From positions 168,680-232,679 of the forward strand of contig NZ_AUJY01000007.1 of assembly GCF_000424465.1 (NCBI RefSeq): a DNA stretch of 64,000 bases. Reading direction: 5' to 3'. This DNA comes from Butyrivibrio hungatei NK4A153. Its GTDB lineage: Bacteria > Bacillota > Clostridia > Lachnospirales > Lachnospiraceae. A program made the translations under genes and the position numbers. How positions within the stretch are numbered: the stretch's first letter is position 1; the number at the start of each line of letters is the position of its first letter. Below the pieces are notes generated by a model. It saw only the letters and a list, made by a program, of their open reading frames with translations, was not told the origin of the DNA and searched no databases. Below, in pieces: positions 9,126 to 18,493 of this stretch.

Positions 9126-9291
9126 GATATTACCTCCGTTTTGAAACAATGTTAATGGTTTTTTGTTTTGATTTAATAAAATTATATTGTATGCAATCTA
9201 AAATGTCAACAACTTTTTTCCATACTTTACATTCCTCACAAAATCGCGGTATACTCAAAGCGAATTTACTGATATTGTGATTGGAGAAACG

Positions 9292-10491
9292 ATGTTAAAG
9301 GGAAAAAATGTAGTTCTGGGTGTTACGGGCGGAATTGCCGCATATAAATCAGCAGATCTTGCTTCAAAGCTCATAAAAACACATGCAAATGTAGATGTTA
9401 TCATGACAGAGAATGCGACAGAGTTTATAACTCCGCTTACATTCGAAGCACTTACTCATACAAGGTGCATCACGGGCACTTTTGAAAGAAATCATCCTAT
9501 GGAAGTTGAGCACATCGCACTTGCGGACAAAGCAGACGTACTTGTAATTGCTCCCGCAACTGCCAATTGCATCGCAAAGCTTGCAAACGGAATCGCAGAT
9601 GACATGCTGACAACAACAGCTCTTGCATGCACCTGTAAGAAGATCATCGCTCCTGCCATGAACACCAAGATGTTCGAAAATCCCATAACACAAAAGAATA
9701 TAGAAACTCTTAAAAGCTACGGCTATATTATAGTAACTCCGGGCGAAGGTTTCCTTGCCTGCGGTACTGTCGGAAAAGGCCGCATGGAAGAACCTGCAAA
9801 GATCCTTGATGAGATAATATACGAAATAGCCTGTCCCAAAGACATGGAAGGCATAAACCTCCTTGTTACAGCAGGTCCCACAAGAGAAGCACTCGATCCC
9901 GTCCGCTATATCACCAATCACTCTTCCGGCAAGATGGGCTACGCCATTGCTACCGCTGCCGCACGCAGAGGTGCAAATGTAACTCTCGTATCGGGAAAGA
10001 CCAATCTGGAAGTGCCTTCTCACCTTAATTTCGTGAGCATCACTTCCGCAAAAGACATGTATGAAGCCGTTACACAAAGAGCAAACGATCAGGATATCAT
10101 CATCAAAGCCGCTGCAGTTGCTGACTACACTCCCGCCAACTACGTAGATGACAAAATAAAAAAGGGTGCTCAAAAAGGCGACTTTGCGATTCCGCTTAAG
10201 CCCACCGACGATATACTTGCGTATCTTGGAAAAAACAAAAAGAAAGGCCAGATATTATGCGGCTTTTCAATGGAGACAAAAGACCTTCTTGAAAACTCAA
10301 GAAAAAAACTTGAAAAAAAGAACCTTGATATGATCTGCGCCAACAACTTAAAAGTCGAAGGCGCAGGCTTTGAAGTAGATACAAACGTACTTACTCTTAT
10401 AACATCGTCCGATGAAAAAGAACTCGGAATCATGAGCAAAACAGACGCAGCAAATGTTCTTTTATCGGAACTTTTAAAAATGCGATCATGA
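9292..10491 (+). CDS. coaBC: Bifunctional phosphopantothenoylcysteine decarboxylase / phosphopantothenate-cysteine ligase
   Basis: About 399 residues, two steps of coenzyme A synthesis. N-terminal CoaC flavin domain: LGVTGGIAAYKSADL, HIALADKADVLVIAPATAN with the catalytic His, PAMNTKMFENP, and the lid ACGTVGKGRM. C-terminal CoaB ligase from ~188: LVTAGPTREALDPVRYITN and SSGKMGYAIA, later KAAAVADYTP. GGAG sits five bases before the ATG at 9292, so the in-frame GTG at 9277 is rejected. With coaX on the facing strand, three CoA-related genes lie within 3 kb. Confidence 0.95.
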   Translation: MLKGKNVVLGVTGGIAAYKSADLASKLIKTHANVDVIMTENATEFITPLTFEALTHTRCITGTFERNHPMEVEHIALADKADVLVIAPATANCIAKLANGIADDMLTTTALACTCKKIIAPAMNTKMFENPITQKNIETLKSYGYIIVTPGEGFLACGTVGKGRMEEPAKILDEIIYEIACPKDMEGINLLVTAGPTREALDPVRYITNHSSGKMGYAIATAAARRGANVTLVSGKTNLEVPSHLNFVSITSAKDMYEAVTQRANDQDIIIKAAAVADYTPANYVDDKIKKGAQKGDFAIPLKPTDDILAYLGKNKKKGQILCGFSMETKDLLENSRKKLEKKNLDMICANNLKVEGAGFEVDTNVLTLITSSDEKELGIMSKTDAANVLLSELLKMRS

Positions 10492-10492
10492 T

Positions 10493-11020
10493 TTAATTTA
10501 CAAATATATTTTCTCTGTTCTTGAAATAGATATTATTTACAAAGATCATGATCACACCGACAACCGTACTTGCAACCATAGTTGTAATTTTACCATTCGA
10601 TGAAAGCGCAAACGCGATAGCAATCAGATTAACCACCACAACCAGTGAATATGCGATAAGCACAAACTTTCTTGCATCTCTTTTTCTCTTAATAATCTTG
10701 ATTGCTGCAATAAAATCGATGGCGCCTGTTATTAAGAAGAGAATCGCAAGCACCATATATGTAGAAGACACTCCGGTCAGCGCAAAACAGCCAAGTCCGG
10801 AAACAACATTGGCAAGTCCTCCAAGCCACAACGCAAAATATCCAAGGAAATCTGCCCACTTAGTTCCAAGTCTTGGCTCTGCCTGAACATTCTGATAAGC
10901 ACCATTCTCCATCATTGGCTGCGAAACCACCTGCTCATTCCCCGTAAGCGGCGTCTGACAACTCGGACATATAGCAATCCCATCTTCAACCATCGCTCCA
11001 CATCTGTTACATACTCTCAT
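10493..11020 (-). CDS. Zinc-ribbon membrane protein of unknown function
   Basis: 175 residues. An N-terminal zinc ribbon (CNRCGAMVEDG...CPSCQTPL, two Cys pairs) is followed by a short linker and four hydrophobic helices (~60-170), a common clostridial layout with no defined role. AGGAGG lies six bases before the ATG at 11020; the in-frame ATG at 11035 would overlap this site. It converges on coaBC, two bases apart. Confidence 0.75.
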   Translation of the reverse strand: MRVCNRCGAMVEDGIAICPSCQTPLTGNEQVVSQPMMENGAYQNVQAEPRLGTKWADFLGYFALWLGGLANVVSGLGCFALTGVSSTYMVLAILFLITGAIDFIAAIKIIKRKRDARKFVLIAYSLVVVVNLIAIAFALSSNGKITTMVASTVVGVIMIFVNNIYFKNRENIFVN

Positions 11021-11280
11021 ACGAATCCTCCTCATGTAAGTTTAAGTTGTTATACGAAAGCCCATTCGATAACTCCATGACCTATCTTACCGCCGGCCAT
11101 TCCGAATTATTTTTTCGTATTTCTGATAATTCCTCTACGCTATATTAACATGCTACCATACCTATTTCCCTCAGAAAAGCAATTCTTACAACATTCCGCA
11201 TCTTTTTGCATTTTTATTCATATCCATAGCAAAGCTTTTTTCTATATAAGAAAAGCAACTACCCATTATTGCACTCAGAA

Positions 11281-11539
11281 GAAGTACTGCCGTATCCTGC
11301 GTAGGCTGGGAGGGTATATTGCCGATTTTTTAGTATGTGAGTATTATGCCATATTCATGAGTGTAAAAAAGTAGAACTGCTTGTTCCGCTTTCGCTCCAC
11401 CTGTCTGAGCCCATTTATGGGCGAGTTTGGAGCGAGGAACAAACAGTTCTGCTTTTTTATGCCATGAATATCAAAATACGAACCCACTAAAAAATCAGCA
11501 ATATACCCTTCCAGCCTGCGCAGGATACGGCAGTACTTC
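11281..11539. repeat. 259-bp imperfect palindrome (giant hairpin)
   Basis: GAAGTACTG at 11281 pairs with CAGTACTTC ending at 11539, and the two ~115-base arms stay complementary with scattered mismatches and small indels down to a central perfect GCCCAT-TTAT-GGGC... turn near 11409-11422. The right arm starts seven bases after the stop codon of the XRE gene at 11546. The rest of the 11021-11545 gap holds only a short motif at 11222-11260 also seen at 21811. No transposase is attached; a MITE-like element or a long structured transcript end are both possible. Confidence 0.8.
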
Positions 11540-11545
11540 CCCCTT

Positions 11546-12526
11546 TTACTTATCACGCACAGCCTTGATGATCCCTGCGATAGCTCCAAAGAGTACGGCT
11601 GCAACAGGCCAGATGATCCATGTTGTTTCCCACTTATCGGTCAAAAAGCTTACTCCAAGGAATACAGCTACGATTATAGGCCAGTATATTGATGCAACCT
11701 TACCTGTAATCTTATTAAGTCTTTTTCCGCTCGGAGTATAGTCCTCTTCCTGAAGCACCTTATTGCATGCATCAACAACCGCATTTCCCCTGATTATCAT
11801 ATTTACACCGACAGATACCATGATAAGAAGCACGCCTACCATAAGACTTGTAAGCTCTCCGCCGGAATTCATCATACTTGTTGCAAGAAGCGGCACACAA
11901 CTAAGGATGCACATAATAACACCAACTGCGATAAAGCTGCTCTTTCTCTTTTCAAGGCGGGATTTCTTTTCCCTGAGCATGCCGTCTACGCCGTAAGCAG
12001 TGTCAATCTCCTCTTTTTCAATATACTCAAAAGGCTTAAGGTCTTTGTCTGTTGTAATAAATATAAATACACCTGCCGCTACCATGAACAAAAGAATCAC
12101 TATTCCGCCGACACTTGCGATATTATCGGAACACTTTCCATACTGACTGAGAGTTGAAAGTGCCATCATTACCGCAGGAGATGCTATACAAAGAGATACG
12201 CCAAGCGCTATGAACGGATTGGTTCTTTCCACCGCATCTATATATGATGTTGCAGTTTCCATTGTCACAAGCTTTTTGGGGCTGTAATCTCCCTCATATT
12301 CCGTAAGTTCGCCGTCGCCTGCCTGCTCAATCTCATCTTTTAATAAGTAATCCGTGCTGACGCCAAAAATCTTGGACATCATAAGTATTCTGTTAAGATC
12401 GGGTGTCGACTGTGCACTTTCCCATTTTGAAACAGCCTGTCTTGATACTTCAAGTTTATCTGCAAGTTCTTCCTGAGATAATCCAAGTTTTTTTCTTTCA
12501 TTGATAATCTTATCCGCTAAAATCAT
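11546..12526 (-). CDS. XRE family regulator with membrane domain
   Basis: 326 residues. N-terminal Cro/CI-type helix-turn-helix (LSQEELADKLEVSRQAVSKWESAQSTPDLNRIL) then a linker and several hydrophobic segments (~105-320), so a membrane-anchored DNA-binding protein. Such proteins often sense the envelope, but no partner is visible. GGAGG lies eight bases ahead of the ATG at 12526; the TTG at 12541 would start inside that region. A consensus promoter with flanking direct repeats suggests autoregulation. Confidence 0.82.
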   Translation of the reverse strand: MILADKIINERKKLGLSQEELADKLEVSRQAVSKWESAQSTPDLNRILMMSKIFGVSTDYLLKDEIEQAGDGELTEYEGDYSPKKLVTMETATSYIDAVERTNPFIALGVSLCIASPAVMMALSTLSQYGKCSDNIASVGGIVILLFMVAAGVFIFITTDKDLKPFEYIEKEEIDTAYGVDGMLREKKSRLEKRKSSFIAVGVIMCILSCVPLLATSMMNSGGELTSLMVGVLLIMVSVGVNMIIRGNAVVDACNKVLQEEDYTPSGKRLNKITGKVASIYWPIIVAVFLGVSFLTDKWETTWIIWPVAAVLFGAIAGIIKAVRDK

Positions 12527-12594
12527 TTTCTTTTCCTCCAAATTTTTTTCGGTTACTTGTTATGGGTAAAGATTACAAAAAACCACGGTTGCAA

Positions 12595-12623
12595 TCTATA
12601 AAGTCTACTTTGAAATTTGTCAA
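12595..12623 (-). promoter_or_regulatory. Promoter of the XRE membrane regulator with flanking direct repeats
   Basis: Minus strand: -35 TTGACA (12618-12623), 17-bp spacer, -10 TATAGA (12595-12600). TGCAACTGT just upstream of -35 and TGCAACCGT just after -10 form a direct repeat that could be the operator. The remaining 12624-12819 stretch shows no gene. Confidence 0.6.
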
Positions 12624-12819
12624 CCGACAGTTGCATATAGCGCAAATAGTGGTGTAGGGGCATCTTTCTCTTTTCCGGAATCTGTACCAAATCTGTATAA
12701 ATAATAAAACAATAAAAAAAAACAAAAATTACTTTTACATCTATTGATATCATAAAAAAACGATGATAATGTGAAATTATAACAACATAAAATCTCATCC
12801 CCCTTTAAGGAGGCACCAT

Positions 12820-14574
12820 ATGATGAAAAGTCTCAGAACCAAAATTCTTTCTTGTTTCTTCCTTTTAGCCTTAGTTATGGTAATAGGCGTAGTTCTTATT
12901 GCAATAAGTTTCCAGGACGCCGTCAATGCGGCAAACACCATGTCAGGCACATATCTGTCCATCGAAAGAGACTTTGGAGACGCCAATACCAATCTGCAGA
13001 ACCTGGTAAAAAGATTCTTTCTTGTCCAGGCAATGGCTCCGACAGGCGCCTTGGATACAGATGACGGTGTCGCATCAATGGTGGATCCCGGCAAACCCGA
13101 GCAGGAAGCATTGCAAGCTGCCCTCGACGATCTGGGTGTTCAGGTTCAAAAAGTAAACGATCCGGATTTTTCTGCAGAATACGAAACAATGAATTCAGCA
13201 GGAAATCTTTTCCTTTCCACATATAAAGAAATGGAAACAATGTTCTATGCAAAAAAATTCTCAGAATCCTATGACCTTTATTTTGCAAACTGCCACGAAG
13301 CAATACTTACATACGAGGACAATGTCACTCTTATGAAAGAACAGCTTCAGGCTCTCGTAGATAAAAACACCGCAACCTTAAAGGCGGCTGAGAAAAGCGT
13401 TCACAAATCTATTATAATAGGTTCCATCCTTTCCACAATTGTAGCTGTGATCGGAGTTTATGTAGTAAACAAGACAATTTCTCCTTTGCGTGCAGCTTCA
13501 ATAGAACTTGACGAAATACTTTCCGCTATGAATGCAGGAAATGCAAATCTTTCACGTCGTATCAAAAATAGCTCAACAGACGAAGTCGGAGTACTTGTTT
13601 CAGGAATAAACAATTTCCTTACGACCCTTCAGGATATTATCGTAAAGATAAAATCCGAGTCGGGACATATTTATTCATCTGTTGAAAATACCGTCGGTCT
13701 GGTAAACACTTCCAAAGAAGATGTCAGCAACGTATCCGCAGTTATGGAAGAACTTACTGCAAGTATGGAGACCGCAAACAATACACTTATTTCTCTTAAT
13801 AACGGAGCAAAAGATGTAAATACCGCTGTCGGACAGGTTTCCGATCAGGTTGCAGCCGGTAACCAGCGCGTATCGGATATCAAAGATCATGCAACAGTCA
13901 TCCGCGAAAACACCGAAAAGAAGAGAAATTCCACAAACGAGATGGTTTCTTCCATAAAAGACGGGCTTGAAAGCTCTATCGAAGACAGTAAGAACGTTGC
14001 ACAAATCCAGACTCTTACAGAAGATATCCTCTCCATCGCTTCGCAGACCAATCTCCTTGCTCTCAACGCATCCATAGAAGCCGCAAGAGCAGGCGATGCA
14101 GGAAAAGGATTTGCGGTTGTTGCAGATGAGATCAGACAACTTGCCGAGCACAGTAAAGATACCGCAAACTCCATTCAGGAAATCAGTAATCAGGTTATTT
14201 CCGCAGTTGAATCACTTGCAAAAGATTCAAACGAGATGCTCACATATGTAAGCGAATCGGTACTTGCGGACTACGATGAATTTGAAGATGTTGCACAGCA
14301 GTACTATCAGGACGCAGAGGATATCAACCAGGTACTTAAGTCAGTAAACGAAAACACTGTTGTCCTCAACAACACAATCGGTGAAATGGCAGAACAGATT
14401 GACAACATCTCACACGTTATCAGCGACTGTACAACCGGAGTTTCAGATGCAACAGAAAGCACTACCGGAATCCTTGCTTCCATCACTACGATTCACGATG
14501 ATTCCGAGAGTAACAGAGAAGTATCTGAACGTCTTCAGGAAGAAGTTAACCGCTTCTCTTCCTCCGAAGAATAA
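12820..14574 (+). CDS. Methyl-accepting chemotaxis protein
   Basis: 584 residues. Membrane segment 1 (~8-30), extracytoplasmic sensor of ~155 residues, membrane segment 2 (~188-210), HAMP (~211-265), and a cytoplasmic signalling domain whose tip reads [34 protein letters not shown] in short overlapping motifs. The sensor is helical and lacks an obvious Cache signature, so the ligand is unknown. Excellent AAGGAGG site six bases before the start. The presence of a chemoreceptor implies a motile organism; no che or fla genes are in the window. Confidence 0.93.
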   Translation: MMKSLRTKILSCFFLLALVMVIGVVLIAISFQDAVNAANTMSGTYLSIERDFGDANTNLQNLVKRFFLVQAMAPTGALDTDDGVASMVDPGKPEQEALQAALDDLGVQVQKVNDPDFSAEYETMNSAGNLFLSTYKEMETMFYAKKFSESYDLYFANCHEAILTYEDNVTLMKEQLQALVDKNTATLKAAEKSVHKSIIIGSILSTIVAVIGVYVVNKTISPLRAASIELDEILSAMNAGNANLSRRIKNSSTDEVGVLVSGINNFLTTLQDIIVKIKSESGHIYSSVENTVGLVNTSKEDVSNVSAVMEELTASMETANNTLISLNNGAKDVNTAVGQVSDQVAAGNQRVSDIKDHATVIRENTEKKRNSTNEMVSSIKDGLESSIEDSKNVAQIQTLTEDILSIASQTNLLALNASIEAARAGDAGKGFAVVADEIRQLAEHSKDTANSIQEISNQVISAVESLAKDSNEMLTYVSESVLADYDEFEDVAQQYYQDAEDINQVLKSVNENTVVLNNTIGEMAEQIDNISHVISDCTTGVSDATESTTGILASITTIHDDSESNREVSERLQEEVNRFSSSEE

Positions 14575-14589
14575 TAAGAAGACTTATAG

Positions 14590-14623
14590 AAAAGACAAGG
14601 TTTTTTGGACCTTGTCTTTTTTC
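14590..14623 (+). terminator. Terminator of the chemoreceptor gene (probably bidirectional)
   Basis: AAAGACAAGG and CCTTGTCTTT pair perfectly around a 9-base loop followed by TTTTTC. The minus strand also has a short T-run, so the converging lipoprotein gene may share it. Confidence 0.85.
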
Positions 14624-15220
14624 TTAATTACTTATATATTCTCCATCCGGCGTAACATCATTTCCCATATCCGGAAGTTCACCCGTATGCGATACGTACA
14701 TTGAACTGCCAACTTTATGGAATGCCACATATGCTTCCGAAGCCTCATCAACACATGCTATCGCCGTATCCTCCGATACAAAATACGCTGTACCTGAACA
14801 ATCTCCGGTATTTACGGTATAGATAAAAAATCCTTCAAATGAAAAACCTTCTTTGGTCTGATCACTTATCTCAATATCACCTGCGGAATTCTCAATTTCT
14901 ATTCTCTGCCAATCACCTTCAAAATTCTTGGCCTTGGAGACGGATTTTCTTTTGGCATACAAAGAAGGAATATCTTTTTCTACAATGTAATCCGATGACA
15001 GGCTGCCACCTTTACCTGTTCCGTTAAGATCTCGCTGCGAAACCACTCTGACTGAAGAGTCTTCCTCCGCTTCCTCTGTTTCTTCTGTTTCCTCTTCCCC
15101 AACTACCAATGCATTCTCAAATGAATACATATCGTCGTCCGAAGAATCGGATTTACCCGCGCATCCACAAACTAGCATCGCGGAAATAACTGATGTCAAA
15201 ATTACTTTACTACATTTCAT
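14624..15220 (-). CDS. Lipoprotein of unknown function
   Basis: 198 residues. A short signal peptide ends in the lipobox LVCGC, predicting an outer-face lipid-anchored protein. A Glu-rich low-complexity stretch (~40-55) follows, then a ~130-residue domain with many aromatic and Gly residues that I do not recognise. Convergent with the chemoreceptor gene. Confidence 0.65.
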   Translation of the reverse strand: MKCSKVILTSVISAMLVCGCAGKSDSSDDDMYSFENALVVGEEETEETEEAEEDSSVRVVSQRDLNGTGKGGSLSSDYIVEKDIPSLYAKRKSVSKAKNFEGDWQRIEIENSAGDIEISDQTKEGFSFEGFFIYTVNTGDCSGTAYFVSEDTAIACVDEASEAYVAFHKVGSSMYVSHTGELPDMGNDVTPDGEYISN

Positions 15221-15248
15221 TCCGACCCCCTAGAAACAAATCGGCCCA

Positions 15249-16451
15249 TCAGTGCAAAACATCTTTTATACGTCGTACAGCGTCATCCAAGCCATTCTCG
15301 GCTCTGACTTTCTTAGAAATCTCCTCTGCTCTTTCTTTTTTGAAATAATATGAAGAATTCATTTCGTCAAGCACATCCATTATTGCTCTCTTGCTGACTT
15401 TGCTAACTTTTACCATCTTGGTCGCTATTCCGAGATCGTTTAACTTGATCGCGTACTTAACATGCTCCGCCATGTACGGAATAGGTATCGACGGAACCCC
15501 ATAAACCATGGAAGCAGCACAAGTGCCAAAGCCGCAATGATGAATAACATATCTTGAACGACTAAATAACCAGCTATGCGGAACATCTCCGCATGACATA
15601 ATACTGTCAGGAAGCTTGTAATTGGTCGCTATACTCTTCTGGAATCCCTGAATGATCACCTTTGTATCAGTTGCTTCGAATGCCTTAATGAATTTATCAA
15701 GCTTATCAGCAACAACATCATCCTCATAGGACATTGAACCAAATGACAGGACTACAGGCTTATCACCTGTTTCCATAAAGTTCTTAAGCTTCTCATCGGG
15801 AACAAAATCAACATCATCTTCATACCAAAAACCTGTAACAACGTTCTTGGCTTCCCAGTAAGGATTTCTGTCATTAACAGTCCTGCTGATCGGCATAAGA
15901 TTGAGCCTGTCTGAAAAGAGCTCATCTACAGATTTAATTGGTCTGAGACCATATATTTTTCTCAGATTATTAAAGGGTTTTATTGCCCTGTTAGATCCAA
16001 AATTCTCCAAAACCTTCTCTGATACGGTCTGCTGTCTGAGTTTCTCGGGAATTGATTCTTTCTGAAGCGTTACATTTATCGTGGGAATACCTAAAGCCTC
16101 GGCTTCTACCGCACCAATCATAGTGTGGCCTACAATAACCATATCTCTTCCCTTGCAAGCATTCAAAATATCATGAGTTGCATTCTGGAAGAAATCAGCA
16201 ACAAATTCCTGCTCCCTCATTGCACTCATGGGATTGGTACCGTTGCCTCTTATCGCAGCCATTTCTCTCTCAATATTTATATTGGAACCTATGGGAACAA
16301 AGTTAACTCCTGCCTTTTCGACAAGATCCTCCCAGTAAGGATGTGTTCCAATAGTTGTATCGATTCCCTCATCTATCAGCTTCCTTGCCAAATAGATATA
16401 CAGCTGTACATCCCCACGCGTTCCCATTGTAAAAATCGCGATTTTGCTCAT
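15249..16451 (-). CDS. GT1-type (UGT/MGT-like) glycosyltransferase
   Basis: 400 residues, GT-B fold. GTRGDVQLYIYLARKL at the N-terminus and HHCGFGTCAASMVYGVPSI...PYMAEH in the C-terminal domain are the acceptor-side and nucleotide-sugar-binding motifs shared with sterol and macrolide glycosyltransferases. The donor and acceptor are unknown. Possible roles are antibiotic inactivation or lipid/secondary metabolite decoration; no supporting neighbour exists. GGAAACTG precedes the ATG. Confidence 0.85.
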   Translation of the reverse strand: MSKIAIFTMGTRGDVQLYIYLARKLIDEGIDTTIGTHPYWEDLVEKAGVNFVPIGSNINIEREMAAIRGNGTNPMSAMREQEFVADFFQNATHDILNACKGRDMVIVGHTMIGAVEAEALGIPTINVTLQKESIPEKLRQQTVSEKVLENFGSNRAIKPFNNLRKIYGLRPIKSVDELFSDRLNLMPISRTVNDRNPYWEAKNVVTGFWYEDDVDFVPDEKLKNFMETGDKPVVLSFGSMSYEDDVVADKLDKFIKAFEATDTKVIIQGFQKSIATNYKLPDSIMSCGDVPHSWLFSRSRYVIHHCGFGTCAASMVYGVPSIPIPYMAEHVKYAIKLNDLGIATKMVKVSKVSKRAIMDVLDEMNSSYYFKKERAEEISKKVRAENGLDDAVRRIKDVLH

Positions 16452-16624
16452 TTCAGTTTCCTTTATAAATTTTTTTATCCAATGTTTTTACACCGGATAG
16501 CTCAAAACAACAGATTCCGGCAAACCTATTATCAGAGCTTAACATGTATAATTATGATACCCGTCTTCTTCCAGTAAATCAAATACTTTATCGCTGATTT
16601 CCTTACTTTTTTCAGTTACAACGC

Positions 16625-16939
16625 TCAAATCGCTTGAAATATTCGCTTTTTGGGTTCATTTTCGGCATTTTCGCATAAAATAAGGATTTTTGCGCATAGA
16701 CAGCAAATCATTTCTTTGGGAATGAGTTTATAAATATACTCATTTTTATCATACCCCACAAAATCACTCACTTCAACTACCGGATAATTTTCGTCCGGAA
16801 AACCATCGTAAAAAAGTTTTTCATCTATTATTTTATCATCAAAAATGAAATTTGTCAGATTATTGGCACATAGTGAAAATATCAATGTGCCTGCAAAACC
16901 TAGAAGTATTAAGTTTCGGAAATCTTTGTTTTTTAGCAT
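16625..16939 (-). CDS. Small one-TM protein, reading frame probably interrupted
   Basis: 104 residues as read: one hydrophobic N-terminal segment (~8-27), then a charged tail ending at a stop at 16625. In the -1 frame the sequence continues as an open, charged, helical segment of ~33 residues (ending EEDGYHNYTC) to a stop at 16539. The switch point is an A-run after CCC (CCCAAAAAG), so one missing A or a -1 slip would join them. Family not recognised. Two GTCCC-type repeats sit directly upstream. Confidence 0.5.
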   Translation of the reverse strand: MLKNKDFRNLILLGFAGTLIFSLCANNLTNFIFDDKIIDEKLFYDGFPDENYPVVEVSDFVGYDKNEYIYKLIPKEMICCLCAKILILCENAENEPKKRIFQAI

Positions 16940-16946
16940 GTTTTTG

Positions 16947-17017
16947 GTCTCTTAGGGACGGGGTTTGCGGTCCATTAAGCATGGTTTGGTCGCTTTGGGG
17001 ACGGAGTTTGTGGTCCA
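16947..17017 (-). repeat. Two tandem copies of a GGGACGGGGTTTGCGGTCCA-like repeat
   Basis: Two ~35-bp copies share the plus-strand core GGGACGG(G/A)GTTTG(C/T)GGTCCATTA. A related piece lies near 60684-60715. Such GTCCCC-rich pieces are common in clostridial intergenic DNA; function unknown. Confidence 0.6.
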
Positions 17018-17785
17018 TTACATCACAATATATCCAAGTCCGCGAACAGTTTTAATGATCTGCGGATTTGCCGGATCTTCTTCTATCTTGTCGCGGAGTC
17101 TCTTTATGTAAACCGTGAGTGTGTTGTCGTTCACGAAATCGCCGCTGACATCCCACATATCTTCCAAAAGTGTTTTCCTTGAAAGAACTATTCCTCTGTT
17201 ATTGCAAAAAGCAAGAAGGAGTCTGTATTCGAGCGCTGTGAGCTCGATTGTTTCTTCGGTTTCGGTGCCACTTTTTAGTCTTGTGACTTTTGCTTCATTT
17301 GTATATATGGTGATGTTGGCAAGTTTTATTGCGGCCATGGTGGTTGCTGTTCCCATCGCCGGATTGCTGTTTTGTGCGTTATCGCTTTGGCCGCTGTCAC
17401 CTTGATTATTGGCATTCGCAGCACTGCTTCTTCGAAGAACCGCTCTGATCCTCGCCATGAGCTCGTTTACTCTGAACGGTTTACATATATAATCGTCCGC
17501 GCCAAGTTCAAGTCCCATGACTACGTTTACTTCCGCATCGGATGCAGTCAGGAAAATAACGGGAACATCGCCGCTTTTCTTTATCATCTTGCAAATATCA
17601 TAGCCGTTTCCATCAGGCAGGTTTATATCAAGGATGGCGAGTCCATACTCATCGGGCTTCCAGTTATTTCGCGCTTCTTCGCAAGTTGTTGCATGCGCAA
17701 CCACGTAGCCTTCCTTCTCAAGCGAATACTTAAGCCCCATACCTATGGCATCATCGTCTTCCAGCAAAAAAATCGTTGTATTCAT
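17018..17785 (-). CDS. OmpR/PhoB family response regulator (orphan)
   Basis: About 255 residues. Receiver domain with acidic pair LLEDDD, phospho-acceptor Asp in LAILDINLPDGNG, the T of FLTASD and K of ICKPF; winged-helix output domain (~165-253) ending TVRGLGYIVM. Between them is an unusual ~35-residue Asn/Gln/Ser/Ala-rich linker (~122-155). No histidine kinase is adjacent. ATGs at 17791 and 17785 are both possible; the AGGAG is only two bases before the first and eight before the second, so 17785 is preferred. Its upstream region holds the 52-bp palindromic array. Confidence 0.9.
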   Translation of the reverse strand: MNTTIFLLEDDDAIGMGLKYSLEKEGYVVAHATTCEEARNNWKPDEYGLAILDINLPDGNGYDICKMIKKSGDVPVIFLTASDAEVNVVMGLELGADDYICKPFRVNELMARIRAVLRRSSAANANNQGDSGQSDNAQNSNPAMGTATTMAAIKLANITIYTNEAKVTRLKSGTETEETIELTALEYRLLLAFCNNRGIVLSRKTLLEDMWDVSGDFVNDNTLTVYIKRLRDKIEEDPANPQIIKTVRGLGYIVM

Positions 17786-17842
17786 GTTCATTTCTCCTAC
17801 CCACTACTTTATCACAATACCGATGCAGGCGGAAGTTCTTTG

Positions 17843-18240
17843 CACCGTACAGTATCTTCACTATGATTCTATACGGTACAAGTTCTCATTTTCGCACCAT
17901 ACAGTTCTTCTACGATGATTCTGTACTGTACACATTCTCTTTTTCGTACCGTACAGCTTATCTACGATAATTCTGTGCGGTGCATATTCTTTTTTTCACA
18001 CCGTACAGCTTCTCCACAATAATTCTGTGCGGTGCATATTCTTTTTTTCACACCGTACAGCTTCTCCACAATAATTCTATGCGGTGCATATTCTTTTTTT
18101 CACACCGTACAGCTTCTCCACAATAATTCTGTGCGGTGCATATTCTTTTTTTCACACCGTACAGCTTCTCCACAATAATTCTGTGCGGTGCATATTCTTT
18201 TTTACACCTTACAGCTTCTCCAAAATAACTCTGTGTGGTG
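17843..18240. repeat. Array of 8 palindromic units, 52-bp period
   Basis: Each unit is CACCGTACAG, 16 bases, CTGTGCGGTG, 16 bases. The first arms begin at 17843, 17895, 17947, 17999, 18051, 18103, 18155 and 18205: seven exact 52-bp steps except the last, which is 50. Units 3-7 are nearly identical and the outer ones diverge. Because both spacers are 16 bases, the inverted motif alternates every 26 bp. The array lies between the orphan response regulator and the MerR gene; 18241-18493 shows nothing else. Confidence 0.95.
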
Positions 18241-18493
18241 TATATTTAGCCTGCGTGACCTTACAAAGGATGATTTGCATAATAATGTGCCATACATGAA
18301 GCTATCATGCCAAAAATCGCCTGCTCATATAAGCATTTTAAAAAGAATGGTCAGTATAAACTTTTTCATTTGACCTTTTTTCATTTGCCCCCATCTGACA
18401 TCATTAGCCTCATTATCTCCTGGCTACCAGCTTTTTATTGTTCACAATTATAACGAAACGTACTATCTAGGCATTTCCCCCGGTCTCTTGTTC

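Noticed and set aside
9364..10173. Long minus-strand ORF (269 codons)
   Set aside because: Fully antisense to coaBC, Cys/Phe/Tyr-rich shadow translation and no ribosome binding site.
11344..11604. ORFs inside the giant palindrome
   Set aside because: Both strands give mirror ORFs simply because the DNA is palindromic; no independent coding evidence.
17843..18240. CRISPR array
   Set aside because: Regular spacing, but the repeats are 10-mers in alternating orientation, several spacers are identical, and there are no cas genes.
17776..18373. Plus-strand ORFs across the 52-bp array
   Set aside because: Repetitive His/Phe/Tyr-rich translation produced by the repeat itself, no ribosome binding site.
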